A DNA stretch of 64,000 nucleotides from Sordariomycetes sp. S80-01Y (Eukaryota; Ascomycota; Sordariomycetes), in the NCBI GenBank assembly GCA_037042185.1, contig JAXQJY010000025.1, positions 744,001-808,000 on the forward strand. Reading direction: 5' to 3'. The position numbers and the translations under genes were made by a program. Below, piece after piece: positions 45,790 to 56,181 of the stretch. The notes beneath the pieces are model-generated. The model was not told the DNA's origin. It made no database searches and saw only the letters and a program-made list of their open reading frames with translations. Every line of letters starts with the position of its first letter. The first letter of the stretch is position 1.

Positions 45790-47029
45790 GATGGCGGCTG
45801 GGGATCGGTGTCGTTTGCTTGCGTGGTGGTGTGTTGGTAGCTTAGCTGACGATTGACGAAAGGGGGGGCTTGCTCGACCCTGAATGTTGGATGCGCGCCC
45901 GCGTGCTGGACGCGATTGGCTTGTCGCCTGATTGGCCAAGGATGCAAGAGCCGGGCCCATAGGAAAGATGCCAATAAGCACATAGCACCGATTGATGATA
46001 AGTTGCCGCTTATGGTGCGATATTATGCATGTAGACGGCACTTCATCAGTCAATCCAGGTTATTGATCCTTAAGCGAACGACGTCAGGGTTAGAGCTCAA
46101 CACAGTTACACTGACCATTCACACACGCTTATCACATTCGGCCCAGATCAAAGGCAGTAGCTGCTCCTAAATGTGTGCAGAAATATCAGATGCTGAAAGT
46201 AATTCCCTGTCCAGGCACGCAGAACGAACTCTACCAACCATGCACCCACTTCTCAGCAACCCTCAGATGCCGAGTGCTTCAGCCACGCAAGGCTACATCG
46301 AGCCTCATCATCCCATCAGCGCCAGCGGAAAAAGATCTGCCGGCATGACATCGGCTGCTGGCTAGAACAAATGATCGAGGCGTCTAGCTGCTGGGCGATC
46401 TTTCTTTTTATGAACCCCTTCATCTGCCGCAAGTGATTGGCAGCGCCCTCAGCTTGCGTCGACGCTACGCCCCCTTTTGGATCTCAATAGACTCGGTCAA
46501 TAAGCCGCGTATATAGAAAACCAGACCGCCTTCAATCCCATCACATACTTGTCACTCAAGGCGCCCTTGATTTCGGTGCTATTTTCGAGCCATTGAAGGA
46601 TCTTTCTCGTAGTGCCTGGATTTTGCCTGCTTGCGTGCTGAGCTATCACAGCTGTCCCCCGTGATGGTGAGTCTGGAGTTGCTTCGGGCGCTTATTGACC
46701 ATGGCACTCAATAAGCCCATGGCCCTTGAGGCCCCAATCCTGCTAGCAAGGGCAGAAGAAGCAGTGGATTGGAATGTCAGTGCTTGTATAAGTTTGGCTG
46801 CTGCCGCACTGACCTCTTCCCTTCTTGCCCTGCATTGTGAGGCTAGGTTCTGGGCATGACCATCGTGTGAAGCTATACAGCCATTTCGCATCTCTCCCTT
46901 CAGAGCAGCTACTCTTGAATCACGAGGAGCTTCAGTACCTTTGTCGATTTAATCTTCTCCTCAAACTGCAAAAGATTCTCTTCCTTTCTCTTGAACTGCC
47001 CTGGAGGTAGTTGCTCCTCCCCAGCCAAC
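45790..47029. promoter_or_regulatory. Divergent promoter: RIM1 and pheromone receptor
   Basis: 1.24 kb between divergent genes. ATTGG at 45915-45919 and 45931-45935 (CCAAT on the RIM1 strand, 16 bp centre to centre) and a CCAAT at 45971-45975 lie within 190 bp of the RIM1 start. No gene is convincing; an open frame at 46171-46365 is short and unlike protein. Confidence 0.45.
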
Positions 47030-48845
47030 ATGGACCTGTTGGCACGCGGGGTTGGCGATCCCTTCATCATCGCTGCCCCGAGCGTCTTCCCCTACACCAC
47101 CCCCGCTTTGACCGCCAACCTCTTCTTTCGCGTCACGCTCGCCTTGGTGGGAAACATTATCTGCCTCGTGCCGCTGCGGCTGCTCTGGCGCAACAGCGAG
47201 CTGGCGGCCGTCGTCTTCATCGTCAACGTGGAGCTCAAAAACTTCGAGACGGTTCTCTACTCGCTGATATGGCGCGACAACAACATGGAGGGCTGGTGGC
47301 CGGGCTACGGCCTGTGCGATGTCAGCGCCTTCTTCCACAACTTCTCCATCGCCCTGTTCGCCACCTGCATGCTGGCCATCGTGCGCAACCTGGCTCACCA
47401 GGTCGGTCTCATGCGCGCCAACCCCCTCACCGTCAGAGAGAAGCGCAAGCGCAACCTTGTGCAGGCACTCATCATGTTTCCCCTGCCTGTCCTGCAGCTG
47501 AGCCTGACATGGTTCTTGACGGCGCAGCGCTACGCCATCGGACCGCTCATCGGCTGCACGTGGGTTGGCTACGGGGCCTGGCCGTTCCTGGTATTCTTCG
47601 TTCTGGCGCCAGTCATTGTCTCGATCATGACGGTCGGGTATGCAAGTAAGTGCAGACCACCTCGCAGGCCAGATCGGCCCCCAAATACCAAAGTGGACGC
47701 ACAAACTGACATGGTTCCGCGTATAGTTCTGTGCTACTTCCGCTTCAGGCAAGTCTCCAAGGCCACGCAAACTGCCTTATCGAGCAACCGCGCAGCAAAT
47801 TACCGCGCTCAGCGTACAAGAAGGAGATTGTACCTTATGATCGTCTCGATATTGGTGCCTTTTTTTCCTATCGTCATTGCGCTCTGCGTCGTCAATATCG
47901 TACACATGGGTGCGCCGCAGCCGTACGACTATGACAAGATCCACAACCACGCGAGCCCATTTCCGTGGAACTCGATTGTCTACCTGCGTTCGGATCAGAT
48001 TGACTTCATCGTCCTCAACAACGCCTACGTTCCGATCCTGACAACGATCCCGATCTTCGTCTTTTTTGGAACGACCAAGGATGCGATTAACGATTACCGG
48101 ACAGTGGCCACCAAGCTAGGGCTGGGCAAGATATGGCCCAAGTTGAACGACTTGTACGACCCAGACAGGCCTGCCGGTGGGAGCGCATCCTTTGGCTCGG
48201 CGAGCAGCCAAAGTGGCGTGACACAACCTGGGTGAGTCGAGTCTGCTTCGTAACTCTCAAGTGCTGTTCGCTAATGAAGCCAGATCCGGGTACCTGAGCC
48301 TCAAGTTCAGGACTACAACTTCCAGCAACCCGCTGAGCACCGTCTCTTCGGAAGACACCAACCCACCTCATCAGTCGCTCAGCTTCCTCACGCAGCCATG
48401 CCAGGAAGCCGGCATGGCCAATAATCACAGCCTCGCGGCCCACTCCAACACCGCGCTTCACGAGAACACCTCAACGCCTCAACGGCCCCTACCCTCATAC
48501 GACAACACTATCCACTGCAACCCTTTTCTCATGCGTACCCACATGGACTTCTCGTACTTCCAATTTCCGACCTTCTGCAAGCTCTCCAAGCCCTCGAAGG
48601 TAACTAGCAAACCTGCTCAACACGAGGATTCGCATCCCCTCCAACCTCTCCCCACCGCCCGAAATGGCTGGTCCGATGGGCTACAAACCCGCGTCTGGTC
48701 TGACGAAGAAACCCGAGGCCTCTGCACAACGACCAACGACAGCCTCGACTCCAATCACCGCCGCAGCACGTCTGAAGACCAAGCACGTGGTGTCCACGTC
48801 GAGACGAGTTTCACAGCGGATGTGCAACGGACGCAGCAGCGATAG
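47030..48845 (+). CDS. STE3-type (a-factor) pheromone receptor
   Basis: Three exons (47030..47645, 47727..48231, 48284..48845), 560 aa. Seven hydrophobic segments fill the first ~330 residues, with the fungal Ste3/Pre-1 pattern: ANLFFRVTLALVGNIICLVPL, VFIVNVELKNFETVLYSLIW, WWPGYGLCDVSAFFHNF, RNLAHQVG, GCTWVGYGAWPFLVF, then the spliced VGYAILCYFRFRQVSKAT. It is a G-protein-coupled receptor for the lipopeptide mating pheromone. The first intron is 81 nt, divisible by three and without a stop, so it could be missed or retained; it is called because GTAAGT...TATAG gives the conserved join. The second intron extends the coding region past a stop at 48233 into a long, Ser/Thr/Asn-rich cytoplasmic tail typical of the family. 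The tail exon is less certain. Confidence 0.88.
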
Positions 48846-49804
48846 AGAAGCTGCAGTCATTGCGGACGTCGCATCATCGGTCCAGTGCCGTTCTCGCCGT
48901 TGATGGCGGAGAAGGACTTGGGTTCCTAAGAGAAAGTTTGCGCTCTGGCTTTCATCACACATTTAAAAATCGGCGTTCTTTTCGTTTACGGAGTTGGTGC
49001 ATAGCGTGCTGCGTTGCTTTTGTGGAACGTTTGACGAGCCTTTGCGGGGCTGGTGTTGCTTCAGGGGGAGGGGGGGTCGCCGTCTAGGTATGACGAAAAC
49101 CGGGATAATGCCGTGCATGTGATTAGCATTGAGCTCTAATCGCGCAGACGCAGAGGGTGTTTTGGTGTTGAGCAATCAATTTGTTTTTCTTAACACTTCT
49201 ACCTTGACCGTCGCCGAGTGTTGCCTTAGACCAGCATTGCACTACAAAGTCAGGCGTGACTTGAGTAACTATCATACCTGGACCAAAGAGAGGAGCACTA
49301 AATTCAAGCCCAGCAGGAAATACCGTGATATGTAGTTAGGCAAAAAATTGTTACCGCATGGTAAGTAGGCAAAGCATCCCCAATCTTCAACCGCAGTGAC
49401 GACGTTGGAGTTGCCGATCCCATTCCCGATCCTAGCCTGCCCACCCGCGGGACTAAACTCCTAGCGTCGACGATCATCTCGGGGTTAGCAATTGTCCACC
49501 AACCCCGTCGTCGTGGGGTCCCCAGAGTCGAGGGGGACGGGGTCCGGTTCTGGGTGATTTCGCCGAGCTTGTGAGAGATCGTGAACCTGATATGCGCGGC
49601 TCGGCAACTGTTCCGACGGGGGGGAGGGCCATAGTCGTTGACCTTCAACTGACCTTCTTCTCGCTCTGCTTTTCTGATTTCCCTCAACTTCGCTGCTCTC
49701 TTTAAACTGGCAGCTTCCCATCAGCAGAGCAAGCTGCTTATCGCGCCGTCAATACTCCAATCAAACTCATCTCCCACATCCGGCGCCGCAGTCGATCCGC
49801 AGCC
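48846..49804. promoter_or_regulatory. Intergenic / promoter of sugar transporter
   Basis: 960 bp between same-direction genes. A G-rich run (gggggaggggg, 49067-49077) and a CT-rich leader directly before the next ATG are the only features. No gene or repeat recognised. Confidence 0.4.
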
Positions 49805-51918
49805 ATGGCCATCGTCGTCAAGGTTCTGCGGGCCATCATCCGCAACGATGCCATGAAGACGGACCCCGAGGAGATCTACGGCTGGCGCGTCTTCGCCCTG
49901 GTCTTCTCCGCGTGCTTCGGCGGCATGCTCTTCGGCTGGGAGACGGGCGCCATCGGCGGCGTCATCGCCATGGACGGCACCAAGGAGAAGTTTGGCTACG
50001 CCGACTGGTCCCCCGGCGCCCAGTCGCTCATGGAGCAGAACATTGTCTCCACGCTCCAGGCCGGTTGCTTCCTCGCCTGTCTGCTGACGGGCTGGGCGGC
50101 CGACCGCTTCGGTCGCCGCTGGTGCCTCATCGGCTCTGGGCTGATGGCCATCGTCGGTGTCGTATTCCAGGCTGCTTCGGCTGCGAATGGCACGATTGCT
50201 GTCATGTACGTCGGTCGCTTCATCGCGGGGTTGGGTGTTGGTGCTGCCTCGACTTTGACTCCCCTTTACGTGTCAGAGTGCGCACCTCGTTCGATTCGCG
50301 GGGCGTTGACGGGTAAGTGCCGACCCGAATGAATCATGAAGGGCTATGCTGAACTCTCTGCAGCTTTCTATCAGCTCTTCAACGTCTTTGGCATCATGAC
50401 ATCCTTCTGGTAAGCTTTCCTTAAGTCCAGACGCTATGGGGGACTTTGCAGCTGACATGGCTTTCTAGGGTCAACTACGGATCGCTTCAGCATATCCGCG
50501 GTGCTGCGGTGTACCTTGTGCCTCTTTCGCTCCAGGCACTGCCCGCAGTGTAGGTTCAGCGTGAAAAGCCGTTCCGATCGATCAAGAGCTAATAAGCCAT
50601 CAGCTTCCTCATCCTCGGCATGCTTGTGTCGCCTGAGAGGTACGGAAAGACGCAACTCCCGTCCAAGACTCGGCGAACAAAGCTAACTCTACAACAGTCC
50701 TCGATGGTGCGCTCGGAAGGATGACTGGGAGAAGGCCACCGCAATCGTTGTCAGGCTTCGCGGGTAAGTCGACTCCTTCACTCCCTCGCAGGGCATCAGC
50801 GTTGACTTAGTGTGCGTAGACTACCTGTGGATTCCGACTACGTCCGTGAAGAAGTACAAGAGATGGCCGAGCAGCTCGACGCTGAGCGGCGCCTTGTCGG
50901 TGATGCGACGACAAAGACTCTTCTCAAGGAGATGCTCGTGATTCCCGGCAACCGCAAACGCGCCATCATAACGGTCGTCCTAATGATCTGTCAGCAGATG
51001 ACAGGTGTCAACGCCATCGTAAGTGACCATCCTCGATTGCACAGTTCGCTCTTGGACGGACGCAACTGACCTTCATGTTCCCCAGAACTACTATGCTCCT
51101 CAGATCTTCGAGAACTTGGGTCTCAGTGGGACCGACACCGGACTTTTCGCTACAGGCGTCTACGGTGTAGTCAAGTTCGTCGCCTGTGGCATCTTTTTGC
51201 TATTCGTCGCCGATTCTCTCGGCCGACGCAGGAGTCTTTTGTGGACCAGCATCGCCCAGGGTGTCCTCCTCTTCATCATTGGCGTTTATGGTCGCGTTCA
51301 GCCTCCTGTTGAGGGTGAACCGGTACGTCTGGAAATTGCTATGTGTGATCTTCTTTTCTGACAAGAGTACTAGGTCACTTCATTCGGTTACGTAGCCATC
51401 GCCTGCATCTTCATCTGGGCTGCGTAAGTGTCCCGTCAACCGCAGATTGAGAGCCCCTTGTGGACCTAGCTAACCCATGGCGTAGGATGTTCCAGTTCGG
51501 ATGGGGACCGGTCTGCTGGATTCTCGTCTCCGAGATCCCCACGGCGCGCCTTCGGGCCATGAACGTCGCTCTCGGAGCCGCAACTCAGTGGCTCTTCAAC
51601 TTCGTTGTCGCGAGAAGTAAGTATTCCACGCCCCCTCCCCTTGAAGAACCCCCCCAGCTGACTCCGCTTGCAGCCGTTCTCACGATGCAGGAAACCATGG
51701 GACAGGCCGGCTACGGCATGTTCTTCATGTTCGGGAGCTTCGACTTCCTCATGTTCATCTTTGTCTGGTTCTTCGTCCCCGAGACCAAGGGCATCAGCCT
51801 CGAGAGGATGGATGAGCTCTTCGGCGTCGTGCCGCACGACAAGTTCGTCGACGACGAGCCGATGCCGCGCGTCGACAGCATTCGCGAGGAGCCGCACAAG
51901 ACCAACACACACTCTTGA
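49805..51918 (+). CDS. MFS hexose/quinate-type sugar transporter, ten exons
   Basis: Ten exons (49805..50312, 50364..50409, 50469..50549, 50604..50639, 50698..50763, 50820..51018, 51086..51322, 51374..51423, 51486..51616, 51674..51918) give 532 aa with all phases closing. TM1 has [17 protein letters not shown]; loop 2-3 [15 protein letters not shown]5 [19 protein letters not shown]; central loop [18 protein letters not shown]7 [20 protein letters not shown]; loop 8-9 [13 protein letters not shown]10 [15 protein letters not shown]; end [17 protein letters not shown]. These are the standard marks of fungal monosaccharide:proton symporters. YGSLQHI after TM5 is shared with quinate and hexose permeases. 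Exons of 36 and 46 nt make it easy to mistake for a broken gene; the splice sites are all GT-AG. Confidence 0.92.
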
Positions 51919-52720
51919 GATGGAAGCGACGAAGTCTGGCAGCGTCTTTTGTTGCAATGAACTTTGTTCCCGAGGGCAGCCCAACGCCTCCGGGGTCCGA
52001 CGGCTAACCATGACCCTGTTCGGGTTCAATTATTGTCATGATCAATAGGCAAAGATCAGTGTGAAGGAATATCAATGTGAACAGCAACATGAGCACCAGC
52101 GTGAGAAGTGAACATTCTACACATGTCGAATCCCTCCACTAGTGTTAAGAAGGCTCTATCAACCCTGCAGAACATTCAATAAACATGTACCTCCCCAATA
52201 CGTACCTTGACGCAATCCAGATCAACCACAACATGAAATATTCATGATTGGGAGAAAAGGGTGCTCTGGTGCTTGAATAGGCTCTCCGCCGCTGAAACAG
52301 AACAAATTTAACGTAAGCAGCATAACACACCAGGCCACATCTCCTCCCGAACAGAGTAAGCAAAGTGAATGTGCTCATGAGTACAAGTGTAGGTATTATC
52401 GTTATCTCTGGCCAGCGCAGGCGAGCGCTGTATGTATTTACCGATCCGTTCCGAACCTATTACCTCCCTTTTATGTAGTCCCCAACCGACCGTCCCAATA
52501 TGCTCCAACCCTCCCGACCGTGAAGATGGTATCAATGTAATGAGAAAAGAAGCAGAAGAAAAAAGTACCAAAGGGAAATATGAAAAGTAGACGTGTGCGC
52601 GCGTGCGTGAGCTCATGATCCTATGTCCGTCCTCCATAGTGTGTCCTAAGAAGAAAACCAAAAGGTTGTGTGTGTCGTAAGTGACCGTCGAGGTGTGGGT
52701 GCGGGAGGGAGAACAAGTCA
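51919..52720. other. Intergenic between convergent genes
   Basis: 800 bp between convergent 3' ends, AT-richer than its surroundings and rich in TG/GT near 52580-52690. No coding signal seen. Confidence 0.5.
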
Positions 52721-55700
52721 TCACTTCTTGGACTTGCTGCCCTCGCCGCTCTGCATTTTTCTCATAGCCTCCCTGTGAGCCCCCATGAGCTCGCCGCTCC
52801 TCATTTTCTCGTCAAATGCGCGGTCGATCCACTCCTTCTGCTCCCTCTCCCTCTCGCCCCTCTTGCGCTCCGCCTCCTTCTGCCCGAGTAACATGTTTCT
52901 CTGCATCTGGATGTTCCTCTGGACTTCAGCTTCTCTGCCTTTCGATAGGAGATTATTGGTGCTGGCAAAGGGTGTTTCTCTTCCAGAGGGGGTTATCATT
53001 GCTGAGCCACGGTTGAGGTCGGATGATACTGAGGCGCGGAAGTTCGCAAGGGCTGCTTCGCGGGCAGCCGGAGTAGGAACAGTGGAGGTGCGGTTGGGTT
53101 GGTGAGAGTTGAAGGGAGCGTGCTCCGTCGTATTCAGGTCGAACCCGGAACTCGACCGTTGTAAGGGCTGGGGTTGTTGGCTGGCATGACTGCCGGCGAG
53201 AGACATCATGCTGTTGTGTCGGTGCATGATCTGCTTCCTCTGACTCAGTGGAATGTCATCTGCATCCGTACCCAATACGGCGGCGTACATTGGGTAATTG
53301 CTGATGGAACCAGCTTCGCTGGGTGGCCGGCTCGTGACGTAAGGTTCGGGGGACTGCGCGAGGAGGTTGCCTTGGGATTTGCTCTTGAGGAACAATTCAC
53401 GTTGGCCGAGCAGGGTTTGGGGTGAGTTGTAGGACACGACGCCAGGTATGGAGCCACGCCGAGACGTGTTGCCAGACGCAAAGCCAGTCGTGGAGGTAGG
53501 CCGGTCTTCTTCCAGGATGGGCTGCGGACCGGCTTGGATGTCACGCTCCTCCGCGATAGGCTCGAACGTGGTTGAAGTCCGCCTCAGGCCCATTGCGGAG
53601 GCAGAGCGGGACATTGGTGGATTGGCGGGCGGCAGAGGTGGGCTGAAGGACTGCTCGCGCTCGATGGGCGAATGCATGGGTGCGCTCATGCTCGGAGGGA
53701 TTGCCTGCTTTAACTCCTTCTTCGAGACGCCGCCGGCGATCGATTGCATGGAGTTGCGAGACTCGGATCTGTTGAGGGCTGGTTGCACGCCATCCTCGTT
53801 CGTCTGCTGCAGTTCATCAACATTTACGGGCGCAGGCTGCTCAGCTCCCTTCCCCCTCTTCGACTTCAGCTTCGTCGGTTTCGGCGCCTCGGCAACCTTC
53901 AGCTCGTCCGGCTCAGGGGCATCGGCGTAGCTGAGGTGCTTCGCCCATTCGTTCGTTCGATACGACATAGCGACGCGGGATAGTGATCGCGGCAGCCGCT
54001 CCTTAGTCAAGCTGGCACGCGATGAGACCCCTGACGCTGTCGATTTAGCAGGCCGTTCCGAGGGCGCAGGCCCAAGATCCTCAGTGTCGTCGGCGCCACT
54101 CAAAGTCGCAGCACCAGCCTCGATCTCAGATTTCTTGTTGGATACGTCGGCAGATTGGTGAGTCGGCATAGTATCGGTGGAGGTAGGTCGGGCCCCCTTG
54201 GTCTGCTGCTTTTCACCCACACCCGTGCTGCTTCGCGCGGACTGTTCGAGTTCCGGTCTAGTGTCACTCGTGGATAACCTCGCTGCAATCTCGATGTCCT
54301 TGCCTTGCTCAACCGCGAGCAGGGAAGCGCGCCTGCTGTCATCATCGACGCTCTGGTTGTCGAGTGTGGCAGCGAGGGAAGATTGATCGTCGTCGCGTTC
54401 CGCTTTGGGAATGACCAAGTCCTCTGAGCTCTCTCCGCCGATTTCAGGGGAGGCCATGTGGTGTGATGAGCGAGGTGACAGGTTTCGCAACAGTTTCGAA
54501 GAGCCTTGGGATAGGCGCTTGGCGAACGAGTCTCGGCGTACGGGCACCTCGGCCACCTCTCCTTCTTCGTCTGCGAACGTCGCTATTGAAGATCTCGAGT
54601 TGCGGGACTTCGCGTCATCGTTGTTCGGCACACTGAAAGGCAGTGGCACGACCTCTGGTGGCTCCGTCGCCACGGGCTGAGACTGGCGCCTTGTGTCTGG
54701 AGATACGATCTGTGATTTCGAAGCAGAACGCTTGGGCATTTCCTCGTCGCTCTCCTCGATACCTTCAGGGATATCGTCCTGTACGACCCGCACAGTGAGC
54801 TTCCCATCTTCGTCCTTTCCTGTCAGAGGTGCCGGCTCGGGCTGTTCTCGATCAGAGCCCGACATGTCACTCATCTCAATGACTTCGACCTCTGAGTTCC
54901 GACCAAAGCTGCCCGTAAGCTTCTTCTCACTCGCGCCGTCACCTGAAACGCGGGATCCGGCGGAGCTGCCGGCCTCGCCGTTCCCGTACGCCCTCTCCCA
55001 CTCCCTCCTCTCCCTGCGGGTCCTCTCTTCGACTTCGCGGCCGACATCCTCCTCTTCTTGCTCCAAGTTTCGCTGGCCCTCGGCTCGCGCAGCAGCGCGT
55101 TGCTCCCTCTTATCTCTCACAATTCGCCACAACTTGATCTGCGAGATAATGCCAACCAGGAAAATAATGATGATTGCTGCAGCCTCGACCCGGATACCCT
55201 TAGTAACCGGATAGGTATCTGCACCAAGCGGGAAGAGATTTTTGTTGAGTTGCCAGACGTAGGCCCAGAACTCCTTGAGCCCAGCTCGACTGAAGCAGTC
55301 GATCCCGAGCACTATGACCGTAGCTCCAGAGAAGGAAATCATGGTAATTAGGGCCCAGTCTCGGGTGTAGCGGCTGAAGTAGAATGCGAATGCGACCAGG
55401 GTGAAGGCGGACATGAAGATGGCTTTCGAAGGGACTGGTTTGAGGAGTCCTCCCGGAACCAGGGTGAGCAGCCACATACTCACGCAAAATCCTCCCAACG
55501 CGCAGCCGAGTCCTTCTGTCAATTCTTTGAAGAATATCGAGCCGACACCGATAGCTGAGCCTGAGAGAATGATGGCGGCGACATATCCACCTTGTAGTGC
55601 CGTGCTGACCGGGACACTCATAACGTACACGATCAGGACCGAGATTCCAAGGGCGGCAAGATATGCTGTCGAAAAGAAAGTATGGATGTATCGGTTCTTG

Positions 55701-56181
55701 ATGCCGATGAGCGTGTAAATAGCTCCGGTGACAAGCATGACTGCGCCGGCCACACCCCATCCTGGAGTAATCTTGGGTTTGAGAGGGAGTTCGCCGTCAG
55801 GAATATCGACTATACATTATTAGCCACGATTTCCTACGCCAATCCGGTCTTTGTAAGCATACTGTCATAGAAAGTCGAGTTGTCCGTGGCCGTGGTGGAT
55901 ATTATCGAGGTAGATCTCGGCTCGTCGGAGGTGAAGGTAGTCGTCGTCCCACCGTTCTTCTCGGTTCCTGTCGTCCTCGGCGCATCCGTCTCTGCAATTG
56001 TCGACTCGGCATCCGTCCTGGTCGGCTCAGGCTCGTTCCCGGGCTCGGATCCTGTCGCCGTAACCTCGGAATCCCCTCCGCCGTCTTGCCTTGCCAGCAG
56101 GTTGACATTATGAGCAGTAGCAAGCTGCAGAACTAATAAAAAACAAACTAACGCCCAAAGATGGGCGATCTTGGGCAGCAT
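52721..56181 (-). CDS. Signal peptide plus 7TM (DUF4203/TM7SF3-like) protein with long disordered tail
   Basis: Two exons, complement(52721..55809, 55863..56181), 1,135 aa. A signal peptide (MLPKIAHLWALVCFLLVLQL, then ATA) leads into a Ser/Thr/Glu-rich extracellular stretch up to the spliced STFYDIDIPDGELPLKPKI. About seven hydrophobic helices follow (GAVMLVTGAIYTLIG; AALGISVLIVYVM; AAIILSGSAIGVGSIFF; WLLTLVPGGLL; AFTLVAFAFYFSRY; ITMISFSGATVIVLGI; AAIIIIFLVGIISQI), the arrangement of DUF4203/TM7SF3 proteins. The remaining ~800 residues are a low-complexity, Ser/Glu/Arg-rich cytoplasmic tail. It ends in a charged coiled coil (EAERKRGEREREQKEWIDRA). Function is unknown; it could be a sensor or scaffold. 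Family assignment rests on topology and general resemblance. Confidence 0.8.

Noticed and set aside
49805-51918. Sugar transporter as a frameshifted pseudogene
   Set aside because: All interruptions are resolved by nine GT-AG introns with consistent phase and restored family motifs.
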